The position numbers and the translations under genes were made by a program. From Acidimicrobiia bacterium (lineage in GTDB: Bacteria > Actinomycetota > Acidimicrobiia > Acidimicrobiales > Acidimicrobilacustridaceae), in NCBI GenBank assembly GCA_018882825.1, contig VERC01000110.1:1-7648 (forward strand): a DNA stretch of 7,648 bases. Direction: 5' to 3'. Every line of letters begins with the position of its first letter. The first letter of the stretch is position 1. Below the pieces are notes generated by a model. That model was not told where the DNA came from. It searched no databases and saw only the letters and a program-made list of their open reading frames with translations. Shown piece by piece: positions 1 through 5,283 of this stretch.

Positions 1-612
1 GCCGAACTGCGCCACGTGATAGGTGACCATCACCACCACCCGGCCGTTCCGGACTTCGGAGACGAAACGGGTCCACCCGAGCACGGAGTCGCTGACCACG
101 AAGGCCACGGCCCCGATGAAGGCAGCCGGCCGACCGGTGCCGATGGCGACGGCGGCCATCACCGAGAGGACGACCACGTACAACGTGACCGGCGGGCCGA
201 GGGCCGGATCGGCCGCCCGCGCCCCGGCGACGATCCTCCGGGCCACCACGATCCCGACGACGGCGGCGAGCAGGAGACCGAAGGCCACCGCACCGACCTC
301 CAGACCGAGCGCCACCATCGCCGCCACGTAGAAGAGGTGCGCCCCGAGAAAGGCCATCAGCCCGGCCACGAAGGCATCCGACGGCAGCATGAGACACACG
401 TCGCCGATCATCGACAGGAGCAGTCCGCACACCAACAGCGCGCGGGCCACATCGGACGACGGATCGAGTTGGAAGGCCGCCACCACCAGCCCGACCATGA
501 CCAGCGGCTTGCACACGTACTCCAACAACCGTCGGCCGGCGGAGACGGCGATCCAGTCGACCACGGCACACACCGCTGTCAACGACAGGACCACGAAGGC
601 CACCGCCGTCAC
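1..612 (-). CDS. Lysoplasmalogenase-like membrane protein (YhhN/TMEM86 family), 3' end outside window
   Basis: Reading the minus strand from a GTG at 612 gives 204 codons without a stop up to the window edge. The product is very hydrophobic, with about seven membrane segments. It carries the landmarks of the YhhN/TMEM86 family: Lys35-Pro36 after the first helix, an IGDVCLML stretch with Asp71, a GAHLFYV stretch near 90-96, a VSDSVLGW stretch with Ser174-Asp175, and TYHVAQ at 197-202. Family members hydrolyse the vinyl-ether bond of lysoplasmalogens, releasing a fatty aldehyde, and the conserved Asp residues are thought to be catalytic. The family is usually little more than 210 residues, so only a short tail is probably missing. 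The GTG overlaps the stop of the Nudix gene (GTGA) and has no Shine-Dalgarno sequence, so translation is probably coupled. The family call is firm; activity on plasmalogens in this organism is inference. Confidence 0.85.
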   Translation of the reverse strand, partial: MTAVAFVVLSLTAVCAVVDWIAVSAGRRLLEYVCKPLVMVGLVVAAFQLDPSSDVARALLVCGLLLSMIGDVCLMLPSDAFVAGLMAFLGAHLFYVAAMVALGLEVGAVAFGLLLAAVVGIVVARRIVAGARAADPALGPPVTLYVVVLSVMAAVAIGTGRPAAFIGAVAFVVSDSVLGWTRFVSEVRNGRVVVMVTYHVAQFG

Positions 613-1112
613 GGAGCGTCCAGGCGGGGAAGGACGAGGGCCAGCGAGTCGGGGCACACCTCGTGGTCGGCGACCCACTCCCGCAACGACGACATGGGGA
701 GCCACTCCAGTTCGACGATCTCCTCGTCGGCCAGACGGAACGGACCCTCCGAACGCGCCCGGTACACGCGAGCCAGTTCCCGCACCGAGTCATCGACGTA
801 CTCGCCCTCGCCGAGGTACTCGAGGTCGGCGGAGATGCCGAGCTCCTCGACCAGTTCGCGGGCGGCAGCCAGCTCCCAGGCCTCGCCCGAGGCGACCACT
901 CCTCCCACGGCGATGTCCCACGCGCCCGGCCACACGTCCTTCCAGTCGGCCCGCCGGTGGACGAGGACCTCGTCGGCGCCGTTGCGCACCACGATGAACA
1001 CCGACCGGTGGCGCAGGTTCTCCGACCGCATCTGCCGTCGGGGAACGGTCGCCGTGACCTCGCCGTACTCGTCGAGCACGTCGATGAGTTCGTCCGACGC
1101 GTCGGCGGTCAC
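609..1112 (-). CDS. Nudix hydrolase, YfcD-like
   Basis: This 167-residue protein holds a complete Nudix box at residues 71-93: Gly71, Glu77, Arg85-Glu86, Glu89-Glu90 and Gly92 in the exact spacing G-x5-E-x7-RE-U-x-EE-x-G-U. The box binds divalent metal and cleaves nucleoside diphosphates linked to another group. The N-terminal part (LDEYGEV, then PRRQMRSENLRHR and FIVV) resembles E. coli YfcD and the isopentenyl-diphosphate-isomerase-like branch of Nudix proteins, whose physiological substrates are mostly unknown. The GTG start at 1112 overlaps the TGA of the FAD reductase by 4 bases (GTGA), and the stop overlaps the next gene the same way, so it sits in the middle of a coupled operon. No Shine-Dalgarno sequence precedes it. 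The family is certain; the substrate cannot be told. Confidence 0.9.
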   Translation of the reverse strand: MTADASDELIDVLDEYGEVTATVPRRQMRSENLRHRSVFIVVRNGADEVLVHRRADWKDVWPGAWDIAVGGVVASGEAWELAAARELVEELGISADLEYLGEGEYVDDSVRELARVYRARSEGPFRLADEEIVELEWLPMSSLREWVADHEVCPDSLALVLPRLDAP

Positions 1113-2335
1113 GCGGCCGCCATGCGCTCGAGGGCCGCGGTGAAGGTGATGCCCTCCTCCATCGCCATGCGCATCTGGACGACGTGACGTGGTCGGTTCA
1201 TGCCGAGGACGCCGGTCAAGCGATCACCGGATCCGTAGAGGGCGACGAAGCGGAACTCGTCGGTGCTGCCCTCGACGACGACGCACTCGTCGGCGGGTTG
1301 GGGGCGACCGGCCAGCTGGATCTTGCGGTCGTACTGGTCGCTCCAGAACCACGGCACCGGATCGAAGACCGGCGCCGACTCGCCGCGCTGCTCGGCCAGC
1401 AACGTGCGAGCGGCGGCCTCACCCCCGGCGATGGCCGTCTCCCAGTGCTCGATCCGCAGCATGCGGCCGAACCGACTGCTCGGATAGCGGGCCAGGTCGC
1501 CGGCGGCCACGATCCCGGGGGCGGCCCGCAAGGAGGCGTCGCACACCACACCGTCATCGACCGACAGGCCCGAGTCGGCGAGCCAGTCGACGTTGAGCTG
1601 CACACCGATGCCGACCACCACCACGTCGGCCGCCACCGAACTGCCATCGGTGAGGGTCACCCCGGCGACCCTCGACTCGCCCCCGACCTCGATCGTGTCG
1701 AGATGGTCCACGCCCACGCCGAGCCGCAGATCGACACCGTTGGCGACGTGCACCGCGGCGCACACCCTCCCCATCCCGGCGCCGAGGATGCGCTCCAGCG
1801 GCACCGACAGGGCCTCCACCAGTGTGACGTCGAGTCCGCGTCGACGACAGGTCGACGCCACCTCGGCCCCGATGAATCCGGCGCCGATCACCACCACTCG
1901 CGAGGGCGCGGCCTCGAGTTCGGACCGGAGGGCCAGCGCATCATGGAGCGTGCGCACGACGTGGACACCGGCGATTCCGGCGGTGTCGGGCAGTCGTCGG
2001 GCGGCGGCACCGGTGGCGATCACCAGTTGATCGAAGGACACCGTCGACGCACCGTCGGCGCCGGCGAAGCTCACGGTGCGGGCCGACGCGTCGAGCGCAG
2101 TGGCCCGGAGACCGAGCCGAAGATCGAGATCGAGATCCTCGGTCGCTGCGGGCAGCACGATGCGATCCCGTTCCCACTCCCCGGCGAGGACCTGCTTCGA
2201 CAAGGGCGGTTTGTCGTAGGGCGCGTCCACATCGGCATCGACGACGACGATCGGGCCCACATGACCCTCGAGTCGCAGTGTGCGAGCGGCGTGCAGACCG
2301 GCCAAGGACGCGCCGACGACGAGTGCCGTTCCCAT
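1109..2335 (-). CDS. FAD/NAD(P)H ferredoxin reductase (BphA4/putidaredoxin reductase type)
   Basis: The 408-residue protein has the two-Rossmann-fold layout of class-I oxygenase reductases. The FAD-binding glycine motif is VGASLAG at 7-13 (Ser in place of a middle Gly), followed by YDKPPLSK at 40-47 and the ATG motif at 107-109. The NAD(P)H-binding domain has a clean IGAGFIG at 150-156. A second FAD contact, AAGDLA, lies at 277-282, and HWE at 297-299. The C-terminal domain (WFWSDQ at 329-334, then KIQLAG) is the Reductase_C module of the BphA4 and putidaredoxin-reductase family. It should pass electrons from NAD(P)H through FAD to a ferredoxin, very probably the one encoded 14 bases upstream. 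No oxygenase or P450 is in view, so the final acceptor is unknown. The length is normal for the family. It starts at ATG without a Shine-Dalgarno sequence; a palindrome fills the gap before it. Confidence 0.93.
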   Translation of the reverse strand: MGTALVVGASLAGLHAARTLRLEGHVGPIVVVDADVDAPYDKPPLSKQVLAGEWERDRIVLPAATEDLDLDLRLGLRATALDASARTVSFAGADGASTVSFDQLVIATGAAARRLPDTAGIAGVHVVRTLHDALALRSELEAAPSRVVVIGAGFIGAEVASTCRRRGLDVTLVEALSVPLERILGAGMGRVCAAVHVANGVDLRLGVGVDHLDTIEVGGESRVAGVTLTDGSSVAADVVVVGIGVQLNVDWLADSGLSVDDGVVCDASLRAAPGIVAAGDLARYPSSRFGRMLRIEHWETAIAGGEAAARTLLAEQRGESAPVFDPVPWFWSDQYDRKIQLAGRPQPADECVVVEGSTDEFRFVALYGSGDRLTGVLGMNRPRHVVQMRMAMEEGITFTAALERMAAA

Positions 2336-2336
2336 C

Positions 2337-2349
2337 GCCGGTGACCGGC
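2337..2349 (-). promoter_or_regulatory. Palindrome filling the ferredoxin-reductase gap
   Basis: The sequence GCCGGTGACCGGC is a perfect 13-base inverted repeat (six pairs around a central base; as RNA, a 5-bp stem with a 3-base loop). It occupies nearly the whole 14-base gap between the ferredoxin stop and the reductase ATG, where a ribosome binding site would be expected. It could tune the ferredoxin-to-reductase ratio by folding at the start codon, or be a chance product of high GC. Function is inference. Confidence 0.35.
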
Positions 2350-2544
2350 TCAGTCCTCGACGAGGGCGATGGCCTGCTTCGGGCAGCGCTGCACCGCCTC
2401 TTCGACCTTGGCCCGCAGCGACTCGGGCGGGTTCTCGTCGAGGATGTACAGGAAGTCGTCGTCCCGGACCTCGAACACCTCGGGGGCGATGCCCATGCAG
2501 ACGGCGTTGCTCTCACACAGATCGAAGTCGACCACGATTCGCAT
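2350..2544 (-). CDS. Small acidic ferredoxin, [3Fe-4S] type
   Basis: This 64-residue protein has cysteines at 10, 16 and 54, the last followed by Pro, giving the C-x5-C-xn-C-P pattern of single-cluster [3Fe-4S] ferredoxins of actinobacteria, which serve cytochrome P450 enzymes. The position that would be the fourth cysteine of a [4Fe-4S] site is Asn13 (CESNAVC). About a quarter of the residues are Asp or Glu, as usual for these soluble carriers. It should accept electrons from the reductase encoded directly downstream. I chose the ATG at 2544 because MRIVVDFDLC is the standard beginning of the family, and a weak GGGGGT sits 5 bases upstream. A longer reading frame to 2790 would run through the divergent promoter and into the CoA-transferase gene, with no family resemblance. 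It is probably the first gene of the minus-strand operon. Confidence 0.92.
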   Translation of the reverse strand: MRIVVDFDLCESNAVCMGIAPEVFEVRDDDFLYILDENPPESLRAKVEEAVQRCPKQAIALVED

Positions 2545-2562
2545 GACTGACCCCCAGCGTTT

Positions 2563-2578
2563 CGTCCGTCGCCGGACG
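2563..2578. repeat. Inverted repeat in the divergent ferredoxin/CoA-transferase region
   Basis: CGTCCG and CGGACG flank a TCGC loop, 19 bases upstream of the ferredoxin start. It lies within the 139-base region shared by the divergent ferredoxin and CoA-transferase genes, so it could be an operator or a 5'-leader hairpin of the ferredoxin transcript. Six pairs in GC-rich DNA is weak evidence. Apart from this and the candidate -10 box next to the CoA-transferase, I see nothing else in the region. Confidence 0.25.
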
Positions 2579-2671
2579 CAGATTCGAACAGGTCCCGACA
2601 GTCTGCCCCATGGCGAAGGGGTGCCGCGCCGCCCGAGCGATCCGGGTGCGACGGACGGGCCGCCGACGTGA

Positions 2672-2677
2672 CAGATT
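2672..2677 (+). promoter_or_regulatory. Candidate -10 box of a leaderless CoA-transferase transcript
   Basis: CAGATT ends 6 bases before the ATG at 2684. That spacing puts the transcription start at or next to the A of the ATG, the usual layout of leaderless actinobacterial genes. There is no purine-rich Shine-Dalgarno sequence upstream of either possible start. No convincing -35 element is visible. The box would exclude the GTG at 2678 from the transcript, which supports the ATG start. Confidence 0.45.
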
Positions 2678-2683
2678 GTGCGC

Positions 2684-3913
2684 ATGACGACCATCGCTCC
2701 CCTGGCCGGGGTCCGCATCATCGAGGCATCGATGCTGGGACCAGCGGCGATCACCACCAACCTCGCCGAGATGGGCGCCGACGTGATCAAGATCGAGGCG
2801 CCGGGCGGCGACTACGGCCGCCAGATGACCTGGCCCATCGTCGAGGGCACCTCACTGCTGTTCCTGCACGCCAACCGGGGCAAGCGCAGCATCGTGCTCG
2901 ACATCCGCACCCCCGAGGGTCAGCAGACGTTCAAGGATCTGGTGGCCGACGCCGACGTGGTGGTTGAGGCGATGCGTCCGGGCGCGCTGGCCCGACGCGG
3001 ACTCGGCTTCGAGGACCTCAAGCAGGTCAACCCGAAGATCGTCTTCATGACCATCAGCGGCTACGGCATGACCGGGCCCTACCAGAACCTCCCGAGCCAC
3101 GGCATCGCCTACGACACGTGGGCCGGCATCATCGAACCGGCCTACGACGACGAGGGCTTCTGCTACATCCCGCCACACATCTCCATCGGCATCAACGCCG
3201 GACCGGTCTACGGCGCACTGGGCATCCTCGCCGGGATCATCCACGCCCGGTCCACCGGCGAGGGTGTGTTCATGGAAGTGGCGCAGTCCGATGCCGCCGC
3301 CGCCTTCGACTGGTACCGCTCCGAGTCGTTCAAGGCCTACGAGCGCCCCCAGTCGGAGGTGACCGGCAACGCAGCCGACGACTTCGAACGACGCGCCCCG
3401 GGCACGGCCGGCATGCGCGAGGGCGTGCGCTACCAGATGTACGAGACCTCCGACGGACACATCCTCTTCATGGCCTCGGAACAGGAGTTCTGGAAGAACT
3501 TCTGTGAGGGCGTCGGCCGCATGGACCTGTTCGAGAAGTACCCGGGTTCGAAGTACGCCGACCATGCCCGCAACAACCGCGAGCTGCTGGCCGAACTGAC
3601 GACCATCTTCAAGTCCCGCACCTCCGACGAGTGGATGGCCTTCGGCGGCGAGTGGAACACACCGCTGGCCCCCGTGAACACGGCGGCGAACCTGCAGGAC
3701 GATCCGCAGTTCAAGGACCGTATGGGCTGGATCCCGGCTTCACGACTCGGGGCCGACATGCTCCCCAACCCGGTGAAGATCGTGGGCGGAGAGTTGCCGC
3801 TCCCCACCAAGGCCCCGACCCCCGGCCAGCACAGCGATGAGATCCTGCGCGAGGTCCTCGGCTACGACGACGCCCGCATCGCGGCGTTGCGCGACAAGGG
3901 CGCGGTCGCCTGA
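2684..3913 (+). CDS. Family III CoA-transferase (CaiB/BaiF/Frc family)
   Basis: The 409-residue product moves CoA between acyl-CoA and a free carboxylic acid. It shows the family signatures in order: an N-terminal APLAGVRIIE strand, the ADVIKIEAPGGD segment, NRGKRSIVLDIRTPEG, the SGYGMTGPY stretch, and MEVAQSDAAAAF near 197-208. Asp203 there aligns with the Asp that forms the acyl-enzyme anhydride in formyl-CoA transferase. The length is normal. ATG 2684 is preferred over the in-frame GTG at 2678, two codons upstream, because the candidate -10 box sits just before it and MTTIAPL is a typical beginning. The stop overlaps the CTG that seems to start the next gene. The substrate is unknown; nearby acyl-CoA dehydrogenase and amidohydrolase-fold genes suggest activation of a catabolic acid. 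It is read divergently from the ferredoxin operon. Confidence 0.92.
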   Translation: MTTIAPLAGVRIIEASMLGPAAITTNLAEMGADVIKIEAPGGDYGRQMTWPIVEGTSLLFLHANRGKRSIVLDIRTPEGQQTFKDLVADADVVVEAMRPGALARRGLGFEDLKQVNPKIVFMTISGYGMTGPYQNLPSHGIAYDTWAGIIEPAYDDEGFCYIPPHISIGINAGPVYGALGILAGIIHARSTGEGVFMEVAQSDAAAAFDWYRSESFKAYERPQSEVTGNAADDFERRAPGTAGMREGVRYQMYETSDGHILFMASEQEFWKNFCEGVGRMDLFEKYPGSKYADHARNNRELLAELTTIFKSRTSDEWMAFGGEWNTPLAPVNTAANLQDDPQFKDRMGWIPASRLGADMLPNPVKIVGGELPLPTKAPTPGQHSDEILREVLGYDDARIAALRDKGAVA

Positions 3914-4965
3914 ACCAACCGTCTCCCGACGGGTCGACGCCGCGCGTCGGTGCGGCCCGCATCGCGCTGCGCGTCGTCTTCCTCGGTGTCACCGCATTCG
4001 CGCTGTACGGCCTCGCGCCGCGACTGCTGGACATGTGGGACGAGATCCCGCGCCTGCGGGAGATATCCATCGCGTGGTTCGCCGCCATGGTCCTCGCCGA
4101 GGCCGCGTCCTACGCCTGCGCCTGGGAACTCACGCGGGTGGCGCTGCCCAAGGTCTCGATGTTCGTGGCCGCCACCTCGCAGTTGACGTCGAACGCCATC
4201 GCCAAGGTCGTTCCCGGAGGAGCCGCCATCGGCGCCGGTGTGGGCTTCCGGATGCTGTCCGTCTCCGGGATCGACCGGGGGGCAGCGGGTGCCGCGCTCG
4301 CCGCCACGTCGATCATCTCCAACGGCGTGCTGCTGTGCCTGCCCCTGGTGGCGTTGACGGTCTCGATCGTGGGCGCCCCCATCCCGGCGGGGATGAGCCA
4401 TGTGGCGTGGGGCGGAGCGGTGCTGTTCGTGCTCCTGTTCGCCGCGTCGTTCTCGTTGGTGCGCTTCGACCGGCCGATCCGACTGCTTGGCACCGCCATC
4501 GAACGGGTCGGCGGATGGGTGCAGCGACGACGGCACCGCGCCGGGGGTCCGACCGCGGCGGGGATCATCCGTCAGCGCGACCAGATGGTGGCCAGCCTGG
4601 GGGCCCGGTGGCGCACCGCGCTGGTGGTGGCCGTCGGGAACTGGCTGTTCGACTACTTCGCCCTGGTCGCCGCGCTCGAGGCCACCGGTTCTCGTCCGCG
4701 ACTCAGTCTGGTGCTGCTGGCCTATGCCGTGGCCGCGGTGCTGGCCATGATCCCCATCACCCCCGGCGGTGTGGGTTTCGTGGAAGCGGGGCTGGTGGCC
4801 ATGCTCACCCTGGCCGGGATCCCGGGCGATCAGGCCCTGCTGGCCACCCTGGCCTATCGCGTCGTGTCCTACTGGTTGCCCCTGCCCGCCGGATTGATGG
4901 CCCATCTGGCCTTCCGGCATCGGTACGGGTCACGGGAGGCCGAGGGCTCCCTCCCGTCGACCTGA
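3910..4965 (+). CDS. Flippase-like integral membrane protein (LPG_synthase_TM/UPF0104, YbhN-like)
   Basis: The protein resembles the membrane domain of lysylphosphatidylglycerol synthase (MprF) and YbhN/AglD-type proteins, which are linked to lipid or lipid-linked sugar movement across the membrane. Signatures, numbered from the CTG: Pro102-Gly103-Gly104 after a polar helix, and PGGVGFVEAG at 285-294 followed by AYRVVSYWLPLPAG near 315-328, the family's most conserved block. About eight membrane helices are visible and there is no lysyltransferase domain. The first in-frame ATG (4033) would remove the first helix (RIALRVVFLGVTAFALYG) although it is read in the same open frame with normal GC-rich codons. 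No ATG, GTG or TTG lies upstream before the in-frame stop at 3838. The only plausible start is the CTG at 3910, which overlaps the previous stop (CTGA), with AAGGG nine bases before it. The result is 351 residues, normal for the family. Confidence 0.8.
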   Translation: MNQPSPDGSTPRVGAARIALRVVFLGVTAFALYGLAPRLLDMWDEIPRLREISIAWFAAMVLAEAASYACAWELTRVALPKVSMFVAATSQLTSNAIAKVVPGGAAIGAGVGFRMLSVSGIDRGAAGAALAATSIISNGVLLCLPLVALTVSIVGAPIPAGMSHVAWGGAVLFVLLFAASFSLVRFDRPIRLLGTAIERVGGWVQRRRHRAGGPTAAGIIRQRDQMVASLGARWRTALVVAVGNWLFDYFALVAALEATGSRPRLSLVLLAYAVAAVLAMIPITPGGVGFVEAGLVAMLTLAGIPGDQALLATLAYRVVSYWLPLPAGLMAHLAFRHRYGSREAEGSLPST

Positions 4966-4966
4966 T

Positions 4967-4986
4967 CCGGGGTGCTCACACCCGGG
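4967..4986 (+). terminator. Weak hairpin after the flippase-like gene
   Basis: GGGTG and CACCC pair around a CTCA loop directly after the stop codon, with two more pairs beyond one mismatch. There is no following T-run, so any termination would be weak or factor-dependent. It could also be an mRNA end-protecting structure, or chance in GC-rich DNA. Confidence 0.25.
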
Positions 4987-4991
4987 CCGAA

Positions 4992-5045
4992 GGTGCCGAC
5001 AGGGAAGGAGAGGGCACGAGGTGCCCCGAGACCCGAGGAGGCACC
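4992..5045 (+). promoter_or_regulatory. Leader with competing hairpins at the ribosome binding site of the 70-residue gene
   Basis: A very strong ribosome binding site, GAGGAGG (5035-5041), lies 4 bases before the ATG. The bases GGCACC (5040-5045), which cover its end and touch the ATG, are complementary to GGTGCC at 5020-5025 and again at 4992-4997. GGTGCC at 5020-5025 overlaps the right arm of a different perfect hairpin, GGGCAC-GAG-GTGCCC (5012-5026). The two folds exclude each other, as in a translational switch. The pairing is seen directly; regulation is inference. Confidence 0.35.
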
Positions 5046-5258
5046 ATGACAGTGCTCGAGACCACGTCGACCGCTCCGACGACCGTCCCGACGACCGACA
5101 GCGAAGGGATCATCCGGGCCCGCGCCGCGTTCCTGCGCGAGGTGGCCGCCGGCGTGGACCCACTGCTGGCCCGCTCCTTCCGACGTCGGGCCGCCGAACT
5201 CGAACTCACGGCCTGGGTCCTGGCCGTCCGGGACGAGGGCCCGACACCGGTGTCGTAG
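5046..5258 (+). CDS. Unrecognised 70-residue protein
   Basis: An ATG with the best ribosome binding site in the window (GAGGAGG, 4 bases upstream) opens a 70-codon frame ending in TAG at 5256. Nearly all third codon positions are G or C, so I consider it a real gene. The first 17 residues are Thr/Ser/Pro-rich and probably disordered. Residues 19-36 and 40-62 look like two amphipathic helices rich in Ala, Arg, Leu and Glu (DPLLARSFRRRAAELELTAW). It has no cysteine, signal peptide or membrane helix. I do not recognise the family. It lies 25 bases upstream of the amidohydrolase-like gene, in the same direction and with a similar ribosome-binding-site sequence, so it may be an accessory or regulatory partner, but this is only positional. 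Its stop coincides with the candidate -10 box of the next gene. Confidence 0.7.
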   Translation: MTVLETTSTAPTTVPTTDSEGIIRARAAFLREVAAGVDPLLARSFRRRAAELELTAWVLAVRDEGPTPVS

Positions 5259-5279
5259 ATTCGCCCTCGACCCGAGGAG
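5256..5279 (+). promoter_or_regulatory. Candidate -10 box and ribosome binding site of the amidohydrolase-like gene
   Basis: TAGATT (5256-5261) matches the actinobacterial TANNNT -10 pattern and overlaps the TAG stop of the 70-residue gene. GAGGAG (5274-5279) is a good ribosome binding site, 4 bases before the ATG at 5284. A start of transcription near 5268 would give a short leader of about 16 bases. No clear -35 element is visible, so read-through from the upstream gene is equally possible. Confidence 0.4.
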
Positions 5280-5283
5280 CGAC

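Noticed and set aside
16..1143. Long plus-strand frame rich in His, Arg, Gly and Asp
   Set aside because: It lies opposite the lysoplasmalogenase and Nudix genes, its composition is typical of antisense reading of GC-rich DNA, and it has no domain.
1184..2344. 386-codon plus-strand frame opposite the FAD reductase
   Set aside because: The opposite strand encodes a full reductase with intact cofactor motifs; the plus-strand product is low-complexity and has no recognisable fold.
2678..2680. GTG as the start of the CoA-transferase
   Set aside because: It lies between the candidate -10 box and the predicted transcription start, has no Shine-Dalgarno sequence, and adds only two residues.
2545..2790. 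N-terminal extension of the ferredoxin by 82 residues
   Set aside because: It would overlap the divergent CoA-transferase gene and its promoter, does not resemble ferredoxins, and the ATG at 2544 gives the standard family N-terminus.
4033..4965. ATG 4033 as the start of the flippase-like protein
   Set aside because: It would delete the first membrane helix, which is encoded directly upstream in the same open frame.
3837..5258. 473-codon plus-strand frame through the flippase-like gene
   Set aside because: Most of it is an out-of-frame, Arg/Gly-rich shadow of the membrane protein gene. Only its last 70 codons, from the ATG at 5046 with its own ribosome binding site, are kept.
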